NCBI RefSeq assembly: GCF_002101735.1
Contig: NZ_LQPE01000164.1
Span: 1-64,000, forward strand
Origin: Mycobacterium kyorinense
GTDB lineage: Bacteria; Actinomycetota; Actinomycetes; Mycobacteriales; Mycobacteriaceae
Direction of reading: 5' to 3'
Length of the DNA stretch: 64,000 nt
In this document: one piece after another, positions 1-8,578 of the stretch
How positions within the stretch are numbered: the stretch's first letter is position 1
How the letters are laid out: the number at the start of each line of letters is the position of its first letter
Program-made: the position numbers and the translations under genes
The notes under the pieces: model-generated
What the model saw: only the letters and a program-made list of their open reading frames with translations
Told to the model about the DNA's origin: nothing
Database searches by the model: none

Positions 1-1256
1 CGAACCGGAGGCACCTTGGCACGCATGTCATGACCCCGCCGGGTCTGCTCATCCAAGGTGGCCCCGCCGGCGTACGCCGAATCCCCATACACCTCAAACC
101 CTTTCGACCCCGAACCATTCTGCGAGCCGCAACCGTCATCCTCGGCGGTGTCGGCGTAAGGCTCACCGGTCACCGATTCGGTATCAGCAGGTGCGCCCGT
201 GGCGGGTTCGGCCAGCAGCTCGTCGATGACCTCGCGGTCGGCGGTGTTGGCCGCGGTGACGGCCACATTGGTGATCAGCTCCTCGTCAGGATCCACACTG
301 AGGTGACTCTTGTAGCCGTCGAAGGTGCGGGCCCGTGACTTGTGCCCGTGGCGGGCCGCGACATCGACGGTGGAGATCAGCCGATCGCGGGCCACCCGCC
401 GGGCGATACGAAACACCCCATCCTCGCCGGCCTCGACATCTTGACCGGCCACCAACCCCAGCAGCTCGGCGGCCTCAGCCAACGGCCCGCCCAATTCGTG
501 GCCGTCCAATACGGCCAGCACGGCTAAAGCATCGCGGACCAGCGCATCCACCAGCGCCTCCCGCGCAGCCGGGTCGTCCCAATCACACGGCGGCTTGCCC
601 AGCGTGGCGTAGTCATCGTCACGCTGCAGCGCCGTGCGCACCGTGCCCGCCAGCACCGGGTCGGCCCGATCAGCCGCGGACAGGACTTTGCGGATCACCG
701 CCCGCAGCTGAATCACCGTGTCCTGGGTAGCCACCGCATCAAACAACGGAGTGGAATCGAGCACCCGCCGCCGTCCCCGCAACAACCCCGCCGCCCGCGC
801 AATGGTGTTGACATCGTCGAACAACCGCCGCGGCCGATCCGAAGCCCGCAGCCGGTTACGCATCCCGACCAACACCGTCGGATGAAACGCCGCCGCCCCC
901 ACCGTCAACCCGGCGGCAGCCTTCCAGCGCAGATCAAATGCCAACCGGTCACAGGCCTCTCGATCAGAGAGCCCCTCATAGGCCTGCAGCAGCATCACCG
1001 TGGCCACCACCCGCGCCGGCACCGTCGGGCGACCCCGCGTCGAGGCCTTGAACAGATCGGCGAAATACTCATCACCAAACAACGCGCCACCGTGCTCAGC
1101 CAACAGCCGATAGATACTGCCCACCGGCAGCTGATCACCCACCAGCAGCATCACATCATCGAATCGGCCCTGCCGAACCTCACATCCCAACGCCACGCAC
1201 CGATCCTCGCGGCAACCCGCACCAAACCCACTCAGCCACGCCGAAACCCGCGCCAC
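1..1256 (-). CDS. IS1182-family transposase, 3' end cut by window edge
   Basis: My own reading of the minus strand gives one uninterrupted frame of about 418 codons running off the left edge. It opens at GTG 1256, with AGGAG at 1269-1273 and an in-frame stop (complement of 1272-1274) just before it. Recognisable segments are MLLQAYEGLSDREACDRLAF near residue 75, a helical DNA-binding-like region, and a later DGYKSHLSVD segment followed by VYGDSAYAG, as in IS1182-type DDE transposases. It would cut and rejoin the element's DNA. The C-terminal catalytic end lies outside the window, so intactness cannot be judged. Family assignment is by eye. Confidence 0.8.
   Translation of the reverse strand, partial: MARVSAWLSGFGAGCREDRCVALGCEVRQGRFDDVMLLVGDQLPVGSIYRLLAEHGGALFGDEYFADLFKASTRGRPTVPARVVATVMLLQAYEGLSDREACDRLAFDLRWKAAAGLTVGAAAFHPTVLVGMRNRLRASDRPRRLFDDVNTIARAAGLLRGRRRVLDSTPLFDAVATQDTVIQLRAVIRKVLSAADRADPVLAGTVRTALQRDDDYATLGKPPCDWDDPAAREALVDALVRDALAVLAVLDGHELGGPLAEAAELLGLVAGQDVEAGEDGVFRIARRVARDRLISTVDVAARHGHKSRARTFDGYKSHLSVDPDEELITNVAVTAANTADREVIDELLAEPATGAPADTESVTGEPYADTAEDDGCGSQNGSGSKGFEVYGDSAYAGGATLDEQTRRGHDMRAKVPPV
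1..1256 (-). mobile_element. Insertion sequence of IS1182 type, partial
   Basis: The element is inferred only from its transposase gene. The other end is off-window, so neither terminal inverted repeats nor target duplication can be checked. The true right-hand end probably lies somewhere in 1257-1340, directly upstream of the carotenoid operon. Confidence 0.5.
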
Positions 1257-1308
1257 TAAATCAGCAGTCTCCTAGTTGGACCTGGCGCATATCCGATACC
1301 TTCGCTAG

Positions 1309-1321
1309 CTTAATGTTTAAG
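1309..1321. promoter_or_regulatory. Palindromic operator-like site upstream of crtE
   Basis: CTTAATGTTTAAG is a perfect 5-bp inverted repeat (CTTAA/TTAAG) around TGT. It lies 30 bp before the GTG of crtE and overlaps a TANNNT hexamer. A related site occurs at 13643-13655 between tspO and the MMPL gene. Binding by the local MarR regulator is inference. Confidence 0.45.
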
Positions 1322-1350
1322 AAAATGAATGAAGGTCAATAACACGCTGG

Positions 1351-2517
1351 GTGCTGCGACGCAGCATGGGATCCGCGCAGCAAGAGGGGTATGAGCCGGT
1401 GGTCAGATCGCGTGCGTTGTCGGTTGTGCCCGCGCCGTCCTCGCCGGCGGACTGGCGCATCGACATCGATCAGTTCGACGCGTGGCGCTCGGAGGTGCGC
1501 CGCACCGTGCTGTCGAATGTCCGAGGATTCGTCGCCGGCGCCGAGCTGGATCGGGCCGGTCTGGACGGCGCCGGTGATGTCTTGGTGGAGTTCGTCTCCG
1601 GGGGTAAATGCCTGCGGTCGACGTTCATGTATCTGGGCTGGCTCTGCGGCGCGGAGCCCAGCGATGCGGCGTTGTGCGCCGCCGCGAGCCTGGAGCTGCT
1701 GCACGCGTTTGCGCTGCTGCAAGACGACGTCATGGACGATTCGGACTCGCGCCGAGGTCGTCCGGCGGTGCACATCCAACTGGCCCGCCTGCATCGCGAA
1801 CGTCGGCTGTCCGGATCGTCGCGCCGGTTCGGCGAATCGGCCGCCGTCCTGATCGGTGACCTGTGCCTGATCTGGGCCGAGCAGATGCTGCGGGAAAGCG
1901 GTCTCAAGCCACGCCATCTGCAGCAGGCGTGGCCGCGCTACGACGCCATGCGTGTCGAGTTGGCGCTGGGTCAATTCGCCGATCTGGCAGCCGATATCCG
2001 TGATCTGCCAACGTTGGAGGCGGTACTCGAGGTGGCGCGGCGCAAGTCGGGCAACTACACCGTGCGTCGGCCGTTGGAGATCGGCGCCGCGATGGCCGGT
2101 TGCAGCGACCGCACGTTGTCACAGCTCGGGCGATACGGTGCCGCAGTCGGGGAAGCCTTTCAGCTTCGCGACGACATCCTGGGCATCTTCGGTGCGCCCG
2201 CGGTCACCGGCAAACCCAGCGGTGCAGATCTGCTCGAATGCAAGGCGACCAGCGTCATCGTCACTGCGCACCAAATGGCCGACAGCCCGACGCGCCGAGA
2301 GCTCCAGGACCTGATGAACGGGGACGACCTCGACGACGCCGCACTGGATCGTTGCCGGGCGTTGATCGCCGCAACGGGCGCGGTGCAGCGGATCGAAGAC
2401 ATGATCGGCGAGCGGCTCGTGCTCGCCCGAAATGCATTGGCTGACATGGCGATCGACGAGTCCGTTAGCGCAGCGCTGGTCAAGATGGCCGACTACTGCA
2501 CCCAGCGGGCCCAGTGA
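1351..2517 (+). CDS. crtE: Geranylgeranyl diphosphate synthase
   Basis: An isoprenyl diphosphate synthase that would make GGPP, the C20 precursor of phytoene, in the cytoplasm. The first aspartate-rich motif DDVMDD is at residues 125-130. The second is DDILG at 274-278, the shortened form usual in actinobacterial GGPP synthases. KAT at 298-300 fits the family. The frame can start at GTG 1351 or ATG 1366 and neither has a strong ribosome site; 1351 is given as the longer option. It is first in an operon where every gene down to the Rieske gene overlaps the next by 4 bp or lies within 10 bp. The palindrome at 1309-1321 is the likely control point. Confidence 0.88.
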   Translation: MLRRSMGSAQQEGYEPVVRSRALSVVPAPSSPADWRIDIDQFDAWRSEVRRTVLSNVRGFVAGAELDRAGLDGAGDVLVEFVSGGKCLRSTFMYLGWLCGAEPSDAALCAAASLELLHAFALLQDDVMDDSDSRRGRPAVHIQLARLHRERRLSGSSRRFGESAAVLIGDLCLIWAEQMLRESGLKPRHLQQAWPRYDAMRVELALGQFADLAADIRDLPTLEAVLEVARRKSGNYTVRRPLEIGAAMAGCSDRTLSQLGRYGAAVGEAFQLRDDILGIFGAPAVTGKPSGADLLECKATSVIVTAHQMADSPTRRELQDLMNGDDLDDAALDRCRALIAATGAVQRIEDMIGERLVLARNALADMAIDESVSAALVKMADYCTQRAQ

Positions 2518-4037
2518 GCAGGGCCATCCGGGGAGCCAGCGACCACGTCGTCGTGGTCGGTGCCGGCTTGGCGGGTCTGTCCGCGGCGCTGCATCTGGCC
2601 GGCCGCGGGCGACGGGTCACGGTGGTCGAACGCCGCCCATGGCCGGGCGGGCGTGCGGGCCGACTGGACCTGGACGGCTACCGGATCGACACCGGCCCAA
2701 CAGTTTTGACGATGCCCGACATCATCGACGACGTGTTCGCCGCAGTCGGTGAGACGCGCTCCAGTCGTCTGGACTTGCTGCCGGTCGAACCGGCTTACCG
2801 CGCCGCGTTCGCCGACGGCAGCTGCCTGGACGTTCACAGCGACCAGGAGCGGATGACGGCTGCCATCACCGAATTCGCAGGCCAAGAGCAGGCCGCCGGC
2901 TACCGGCGACTGCGTGCCTGGCTGACCCACCTTTATCGCATCGAGTTCGACGGATTCATCGCTGCCAACTTCGAGTCGCCCCTGTCGCTGCTGACGCCCG
3001 CGCTGGCGCGGCTCGCGGCGATCGGCGGCTTCCGCAACTGGGACAGCATGGTCAAGCGCCACATCACCAACGACCGGCTGCGCCGGGTGTTCACCTTCCA
3101 GTCGCTGTATGCCGGTGTCGCGCCCCATAACGCGCTCGCGGCATACGCCGTGATCGCGTACATGGACACCATTGCCGGCGTGTACTTTCCGCACGGCGGC
3201 ATGCGCGCGCTGCCCGACGCGATGGCCGCCGCCGCGGCCGACGCCGGCGTGCGGTTCTGCTACGGCTCCACGGTCACGAAACTGGACAACGCCACAGGCC
3301 GGATCACCGCCGTCCACACCGAGCAGGGTGAGCGCATTCCTTGCGACGCCGTGGTCCTGACCACCGAACTGCCGCACACCTACGCGCTGCTGGGCCGCAC
3401 TCCACGCCGATTGCGGGCCCTGCGGCCCTCGCCGTCGGCGGTGGTGGTGCACGTGGGCTGTCGTCAGATAAGTCCGCCGACGCGACACCACACCATCCTC
3501 TTCGGCGCCGCGTGGCACCAGACCTTCACCGACATCATCGACCACGGGCGACTCATGTCCGACCCCTCGTTGCTCGTCACTCGGCCCACGGCAAGCGATT
3601 CCAGCCTCGCACCGGCGGGGCGCGACCTGCTGTACCTGCTCGCCCCCGCGCCCAACCTGGGCAACGGCATCGTCGACTGGTCCGACGGGGGCCGCCGGTA
3701 TGCCGACGACATCGTCGAAACCGTGCGACGACGACTGGCGGCGGATTTGGCTGACGACGCCGAAGTGCTCGAGGTCGTGACACCCGCCGACTGGGCCCGT
3801 CAGGGCATGGTAGCCGGCACGCCTTTCGCGCTGGCGCACACCTTCGGTCAGACCGGGCCGTTTCGTCCGGCCAACACCGTGCGCGGTATCGACAACGCCG
3901 TGCTGGCCGGGTCGTCGACCGTCCCCGGGGTGGGAGTGCCGACCGCGCTGATCTCCGGGCGACTGGCCGCAGACCGCATCACCGGGCTCGTCGCCCGACC
4001 CACGACACACCTCGACCTGAAAGCGCAGAAGGCATGA
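2514..4037 (+). CDS. crtI: Phytoene desaturase
   Basis: An FAD-dependent desaturase that would convert phytoene to lycopene at the membrane. The N-terminal Rossmann motif GAGLAG is at residues 16-21, followed by the ERRPWPGGRAGRL dinucleotide-binding segment. The C-terminus has the LAGSSTVPGVGVPTALISG block typical of bacterial CrtI. The 507-residue length is normal. It starts at GTG 2514, whose GTGA overlaps the crtE stop, implying translational coupling. It is distinct from the CrtU-like flavoprotein downstream, which carries other motifs. Confidence 0.92.
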   Translation: MSRAIRGASDHVVVVGAGLAGLSAALHLAGRGRRVTVVERRPWPGGRAGRLDLDGYRIDTGPTVLTMPDIIDDVFAAVGETRSSRLDLLPVEPAYRAAFADGSCLDVHSDQERMTAAITEFAGQEQAAGYRRLRAWLTHLYRIEFDGFIAANFESPLSLLTPALARLAAIGGFRNWDSMVKRHITNDRLRRVFTFQSLYAGVAPHNALAAYAVIAYMDTIAGVYFPHGGMRALPDAMAAAAADAGVRFCYGSTVTKLDNATGRITAVHTEQGERIPCDAVVLTTELPHTYALLGRTPRRLRALRPSPSAVVVHVGCRQISPPTRHHTILFGAAWHQTFTDIIDHGRLMSDPSLLVTRPTASDSSLAPAGRDLLYLLAPAPNLGNGIVDWSDGGRRYADDIVETVRRRLAADLADDAEVLEVVTPADWARQGMVAGTPFALAHTFGQTGPFRPANTVRGIDNAVLAGSSTVPGVGVPTALISGRLAADRITGLVARPTTHLDLKAQKA

Positions 4038-4981
4038 TTCGCACCGAGTTGAACGCCGCGGGCATCGGCGATCCGCGGCTGCGCGATGCTTATCGCCGCT
4101 GCCGCGAAATCAACGCCAAGCACGGCCGCACCTTCTTCTTGGCCACCCGGCTGCTGGCGCCGGATCAGCGGCCGCCGGTGCACGCCCTCTACGGCTTCGC
4201 CCGCTACGCCGACGACATCCTCGATGTCGTCGATCCTGCCCAAGGCACCGACACTCGAGCCGAACAGCTCGCCCGGCTATCCGCGCGGTTCTTCGCCGGC
4301 GGCGACCACGACGACCCCGTGCTCGCGGCGGTCAGCGACACCGTCCACCGCTACGACATCGACCCCGATCTGTTCACCGACTTCCTGGCGTCGATGCGCA
4401 TGGACCTGACCGTCACCGACTATGCGGACCGCAACGCGCTCAACATCTACATGCGCGGCTCCGCAGAAGCCATTGGGCTACAACTTCTTCCGATACTGGG
4501 CACGGTCGGGCCGGTGGAAGATGCGGCTCCCTACGCAGCGGCACTCGGGCGGGCTTTCCAGTTGACCAACTTCCTGCGTGACATCGACGAAGATTTGATG
4601 CGCAACCGGGTCTATCTGCCCGCCGACGAACTCGCCGCTTACGGGGTAGACCGTGAGCTGCTGATGTGGTGCCACCACAACCGACGCACCGATAGGCGGG
4701 TGCGTAGCGCGCTGGCAGACCAACACGACGTCACCTGGCAGTTCTATCGGCTCGCCGCCGACGGGATCACCATGCTGGCACCGCGCTCACGCCCTTGTGT
4801 GGCAACCGCATTGACGCTGTACTCGGAAATCCTGAACCGCATCGAGGACAGCGACTTCGCGGTGTTCGGTCGCCGCGCCACAGTGGGCACCACCCGCCGG
4901 CTGCAGGCCGCCGGCACCGGACTGATCCGCGCCTGGCGCGCCCGCGCCGGTACCGACCACCCGAAATCCGATGCCGCATGA
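4034..4981 (+). CDS. crtB: Phytoene synthase
   Basis: Condenses two GGPP molecules head-to-head to give 15-cis-phytoene. Both Asp-rich motifs of squalene/phytoene synthases are present: DDILD at residues 60-64 and DIDED at 183-187, the latter within LRDIDEDLMRNRVYLP. The 315-residue length is typical. The ATG at 4034 overlaps the crtI stop (ATGA). In the middle, NIYMRGSAEAIG replaces the more common Y-x-x-x-AGTVG-like segment, a local variation only. Confidence 0.92.
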   Translation: MIRTELNAAGIGDPRLRDAYRRCREINAKHGRTFFLATRLLAPDQRPPVHALYGFARYADDILDVVDPAQGTDTRAEQLARLSARFFAGGDHDDPVLAAVSDTVHRYDIDPDLFTDFLASMRMDLTVTDYADRNALNIYMRGSAEAIGLQLLPILGTVGPVEDAAPYAAALGRAFQLTNFLRDIDEDLMRNRVYLPADELAAYGVDRELLMWCHHNRRTDRRVRSALADQHDVTWQFYRLAADGITMLAPRSRPCVATALTLYSEILNRIEDSDFAVFGRRATVGTTRRLQAAGTGLIRAWRARAGTDHPKSDAA

Positions 4982-5301
4982 GCGATCACTGGCAATACCT
5001 GTTGGTCCTGGCCGCATGCCTGACGATCACCGCGCCGCTGGAGATCTTCGGTCGCGGCGTCTATCAGCGGCCCAAGCGGGTTCTCGTCGCAATATTGCCG
5101 GTTGCGGCTGTCTTCCTGTTGTGGGATGAGCTCGCGGTTGCCGCACGGATATGGACATACAACCCTGCCTACATCACCGGGTGGACGATCCCGATTCGCG
5201 TGCCGATCGAAGAAGTGTTGTTCTTCCTCGTGATTCCGCTGTGCGCACTACTCACCTACAACGCGGTGAGCACGATCATCGATCGGGTAAAGCGACAGTG
5301 A
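4978..5301 (+). CDS. crtYc: Lycopene cyclase subunit, CrtYc type
   Basis: A small membrane protein of 107 residues, one half of the heterodimeric lycopene cyclase of actinobacteria that makes beta-carotene. About three hydrophobic segments are visible (residues 6-23, 35-50 and 78-95). The conserved RVPIEEVLFF signature is at residues 74-83, where the acidic pair is thought to be catalytic. The start at ATG 4978 overlaps the crtB stop by 4 bp. The same frame is open further upstream inside crtB, but the overlap start fits the operon pattern. Confidence 0.88.
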   Translation: MSDHWQYLLVLAACLTITAPLEIFGRGVYQRPKRVLVAILPVAAVFLLWDELAVAARIWTYNPAYITGWTIPIRVPIEEVLFFLVIPLCALLTYNAVSTIIDRVKRQ

Positions 5302-5609
5302 CGGGACTGGGTTACACCGCACCGGCCGTAGCGGCCGTGGCCGTGGTCTGTGCGCTCGAGTTGATGCTGTTGCGCACCGGCCTCTTTCGCCGCCTGTCCT
5401 ATTGGCTGTCGATGGTGATTGTGCTCGGCTTTCAGATCCCGGTCGACGGTTGGCTGACCAAACTCAGCGCCCCGGTCGTCAGCTACGACCGGCACCAGAC
5501 CATCGGTCTGCGGTTCCCGTTCGACATTCCGGTGGAAGATTTCCTGTTCGGTTTCACGATGGTCACCGCGGTGCTACTGCTGTGGGAACGCCGACATGCG
5601 CACCGGTAA
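5298..5609 (+). CDS. crtYd: Lycopene cyclase subunit, CrtYd type
   Basis: The second half of the heterodimeric lycopene beta-cyclase, 103 residues with about three membrane segments. The partner signature DIPVEDFLFG is at residues 76-85 and mirrors the PIEE motif of CrtYc. I start it at GTG 5298, which overlaps the crtYc stop (GTGA). An upstream ATG at 5151 would extend the protein with sequence that is only the shifted frame of crtYc. Both subunits are normally required for activity. Confidence 0.88.
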   Translation: MTGLGYTAPAVAAVAVVCALELMLLRTGLFRRLSYWLSMVIVLGFQIPVDGWLTKLSAPVVSYDRHQTIGLRFPFDIPVEDFLFGFTMVTAVLLLWERRHAHR

Positions 5610-5618
5610 GGCGCCGCA

Positions 5619-7139
5619 ATGACCGATCGGCGTCGCCGAACTCACCCGGCAGCAAGCGGATTGCCGAACACAGGCGCGCTCTCGTGGCGACCGCGGGTGG
5701 TCGTGGTCGGCGGCGGCATCGCCGGGCTAGCCGCCGCGACGGGGCTGGCCGAACGCGGCGTCGCCGTCGAGGTGATCGAACGCGAGACCTACCTCGGCGG
5801 CCGGGCTGGCGGCTGGACGGAGCACCGAGACGGCGCCGAATTCCCGATGAACCGCGGATTTCACGCGTTCTTCCGTCAGTATTACAACTTGCGCGCGCTG
5901 TTGCGCCGCACCGATCCCGCGCTGCGCATGCTCACACCCGTCGATGACTATCCGCTCGTCGACGCCGCCGGCCGACGGGACAGCTTCCGCGGGTTGCCGC
6001 GCACCCCACCCTGGAACGCCCTGGTATTCGCGCTGCGCAGCCCGACGTTTCGGCTTCGCGACCTCGCGCGGATCGAGGCGCGTGCGGCCGCACCGCTGGC
6101 GGCCGTCTCGGTGCCACAGATCTATGAGCTGCTCGACCACGTCGACGCCGAAACCTTCCTGAAAAGCATCAACTTTCCCGACGCCGCACGGCATCTGGCC
6201 TTCGAGGTGTTCTCGCGCAGCTTCTTCGCCGAGCCCGCGCATTTGTCGGCCGCCGAATTGGCAACGATGTTTCACATCTACTTCCTCGGCAGCAACGAGG
6301 GACTCATCTTCGACGTGCCCAACGCGAACTATGACACCGCTATGTGGCAGCCGATGCGGCAGTACTTGGAGCAACACGACGTGCGGTTCAGGCTGGGCAC
6401 GGAGGCCACGCGCGTCGACGCCGGTGCCAGAACGTTTCGGATGCACATCGATTCCGGTGAGCGTCTTGATGCCGATGCGGTGGTGTTGGCGACCGACATC
6501 GCGGGCCTGCAGCGAATCGTCGCCGCATCCGCTGGGCTCGGCAACGACTTGTGGCGGGCCCGGATACGGCGGCTGCGCACCGCGCCACCGTTTGCGGTGC
6601 AGCGGCTCTGGCTGGACCGTCCCGTCGCGGCGCAACGGCCGGCATTTCTGGGAACCGCCGGCCACAAGCCGCTGGACAATATCAGCATACTGGAACGCTA
6701 CGAGCGCGAAGCCGGCCAATGGGCACGCGCACACCACGGCTCTGTTGTCGAATTGCATTGCTATGCCCTGGGTTCCAAGTCGCCGTGTAGGGCAGCGACT
6801 CGGCAACTGCACAAGCTGTACCCCGAGACCGCGGAGGCGCACATCGTTTTCGAAAGGGTGTTGCAGCGCAACGATTGTCCGCTGTTCGCGCCGGGCTCCC
6901 ACGCTCATCGGCCGGGCGTGCTCACTCCGCAGCCGGGGCTGGTGTTGGCCGGCGACGGAATCCGCATCGACCTGCCCGTCGCGTTGATGGAACGCGCAGC
7001 CACAACCGGCTGGTGGGCGGCCAACAGACTGTTGTCCCAGTGGGGGCTGGCCGGTCACGCAGTGGATACCGTGCCCACCAGCGGCCGCTGGGCTGCGCTG
7101 CGGTGGCTGGCCCGACGCGAAATGCAGAGGCTGAGATGA
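5619..7139 (+). CDS. crtU: CrtU-like carotene desaturase/methyltransferase
   Basis: A 506-residue FAD enzyme of the CrtU family, which desaturates the beta-ionone rings and shifts a methyl group to make aromatic end groups (isorenieratene, known in mycobacteria as leprotene). The Rossmann motif GGGIAG is at residues 31-36. The family segment PMNRGFHAFFRQYYNLR begins at residue 76, and the C-terminal FAD-contact region LVLAGDGIRIDLPVALMERA is present. It follows crtYd by 9 bp. Ring aromatisation is inferred from family; a desaturase with another carotenoid substrate is possible. Confidence 0.82.
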   Translation: MTDRRRRTHPAASGLPNTGALSWRPRVVVVGGGIAGLAAATGLAERGVAVEVIERETYLGGRAGGWTEHRDGAEFPMNRGFHAFFRQYYNLRALLRRTDPALRMLTPVDDYPLVDAAGRRDSFRGLPRTPPWNALVFALRSPTFRLRDLARIEARAAAPLAAVSVPQIYELLDHVDAETFLKSINFPDAARHLAFEVFSRSFFAEPAHLSAAELATMFHIYFLGSNEGLIFDVPNANYDTAMWQPMRQYLEQHDVRFRLGTEATRVDAGARTFRMHIDSGERLDADAVVLATDIAGLQRIVAASAGLGNDLWRARIRRLRTAPPFAVQRLWLDRPVAAQRPAFLGTAGHKPLDNISILERYEREAGQWARAHHGSVVELHCYALGSKSPCRAATRQLHKLYPETAEAHIVFERVLQRNDCPLFAPGSHAHRPGVLTPQPGLVLAGDGIRIDLPVALMERAATTGWWAANRLLSQWGLAGHAVDTVPTSGRWAALRWLARREMQRLR

Positions 7140-8143
7140 GTTTTGGCGACCGATGGCGGCAGCACTGGCCCAAGGACTGGCCGCTTCAGGCCCTGCCACC
7201 CACGCCGTGGGCGACGCAGCGACCCACGTACCGCGATGCAGCGCCGGCGATCATCGACGCCGCACTCGACCGAGCCCAGCGGCGTACCACCGGCAACTGG
7301 TACGTCTTCGCCGCCAGCAGCGACGTACGCATCGACCGTCCGCTGGGCGCGACCGTCGCCGGCGCCGACATCGTGGCGTGGCGAGACCAGAACCGCCGGT
7401 TGCAGGTCGGCCCACGCAGTTGCCCGCATCTCGGCGCGGACCTGGCCACCGCAGCCGTGCGGCGCGGGACGTTGATCTGCCGCTGGCACGGCCTATCGCT
7501 CGACAGCGAGGATGCGTGCGAGTTCGGCTGGACGCCGCTGCCGTGCCACGACGACGGCGTGCTGGCCTGGGTTCGGCTGGACGCTGCCGGCGGTGAACTA
7601 CCGCTGGAGGCGCCGGTGATCGCGGCGCGCCCGATCAGTGACACGATGCACGCGGTCACCCGAGTGGTCGGTGTCTGCGAACCGTGCGACGTCATCGCCA
7701 ACCGACTGGACCCTTGGCACGGCACCTGGCTTCACCCGCGTTCATTCACTCGCCTGGAGGTGCTGACCACGCCGACGCCGGAGGTGGACCGGTTTTTGGT
7801 GGCGGTGACCTTTCGCGTCGGCCCACTCGGCGTGCCCGTGGTCGCCGAGTTCACCAGTCCCGAGGCGCGTACCATCGTGATGCGCATCGTGGACGGCGAA
7901 GGCATCGGCAGCGTCGTCGAAACCCACGCGACGCCAATCGGTTTGGGCGGCGACGGACGGCCCCGGTGCGCGGTGACCGAAGCCGTCGTCGCGCACTCCG
8001 ACAGGACGGGGTTTCGAGCCGCTCGCCGCGCCGCGCCGCTGCTGACCACGTTGATGCGATACGCCGGAACACAGTTGTGGCGCGACGATATCGCTTACGC
8101 CGAGCGGCTTTACCACGTGCGGTCACGCCAATGGCAAAGCTAG
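7136..8143 (+). CDS. Rieske [2Fe-2S] protein in the carotenoid operon (DUF5914-like)
   Basis: A 335-residue protein with an N-terminal Rieske domain. The cluster ligands are Cys96 and His98 (CPHLG) and Cys115 and His118 (CRWHG). The C-terminal half (about residues 165-320) resembles the substrate domain seen in mycobacterial crt clusters; I believe it is DUF5914, from memory. The ATG at 7136 overlaps the crtU stop (ATGA), so the two are co-translated. A redox or oxygenase step on a carotenoid is a reasonable inference, but no product is known to me. A mononuclear-iron 2-His-1-Asp triad could not be assigned by eye. Confidence 0.75.
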   Translation: MSFGDRWRQHWPKDWPLQALPPTPWATQRPTYRDAAPAIIDAALDRAQRRTTGNWYVFAASSDVRIDRPLGATVAGADIVAWRDQNRRLQVGPRSCPHLGADLATAAVRRGTLICRWHGLSLDSEDACEFGWTPLPCHDDGVLAWVRLDAAGGELPLEAPVIAARPISDTMHAVTRVVGVCEPCDVIANRLDPWHGTWLHPRSFTRLEVLTTPTPEVDRFLVAVTFRVGPLGVPVVAEFTSPEARTIVMRIVDGEGIGSVVETHATPIGLGGDGRPRCAVTEAVVAHSDRTGFRAARRAAPLLTTLMRYAGTQLWRDDIAYAERLYHVRSRQWQS

Positions 8144-8574
8144 GGAAAACGGCCCATCTGAGCGGCGTGGCGGCGATAGTTGCCACGCACTTCGCTTACC
8201 TGATCTACCTTCCCAGCGGCGGCTTTTTGGCATTGCGCTGGCCGCGCACCGTCGTACTGCACGTGCCGGCCGTTTTGTGGGGGGTTGGCGTGGTCGCCTT
8301 TGGATTTCCGTGCCCGCTGACGTGGCTGGAGCAACGGGCGCGCGGCCGAGCCGGCCTTGGTCCGCTCCCGGCGTCCGGGTTCGTCGACCGCTACGTGGAA
8401 GGTGTCTTCTACCCGGTCGGGACCACGGACGTCGCGCAAACAGTCGCTTTCGCGGTGGCCGGCATCTCATGGGTGGTGTTGATAGCGAAACGGGGCCGCA
8501 AGCGGAAGCAGCGTCGCCGCAGCCACGGGCATCCTGCGCATACTGCGGCTCATGCCGGCCGGACTGAGGAGTAG
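8131..8574 (+). CDS. DUF2784 family membrane protein
   Basis: A 147-residue integral membrane protein with about three to four hydrophobic stretches (residues 9-28, 45-62 and 108-126). The DUF2784 hallmark GGFLALRWPR (residues 30-39) is followed by HVPAVLWG and CPLTWLE. The C-terminus is a basic, His-rich tail from residue 127. Its start overlaps the Rieske gene by 13 bp. Function is unknown; its fixed place in the operon suggests a membrane partner for carotenoid modification or placement. The basic tail looks lineage-specific. Confidence 0.75.
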   Translation: MAKLGKTAHLSGVAAIVATHFAYLIYLPSGGFLALRWPRTVVLHVPAVLWGVGVVAFGFPCPLTWLEQRARGRAGLGPLPASGFVDRYVEGVFYPVGTTDVAQTVAFAVAGISWVVLIAKRGRKRKQRRRSHGHPAHTAAHAGRTEE

Positions 8575-8578
8575 CCAG

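Noticed and set aside
30..1259. Plus-strand open frames across the left end
   Set aside because: They are antisense to a continuous transposase frame on the minus strand that has recognisable family motifs.
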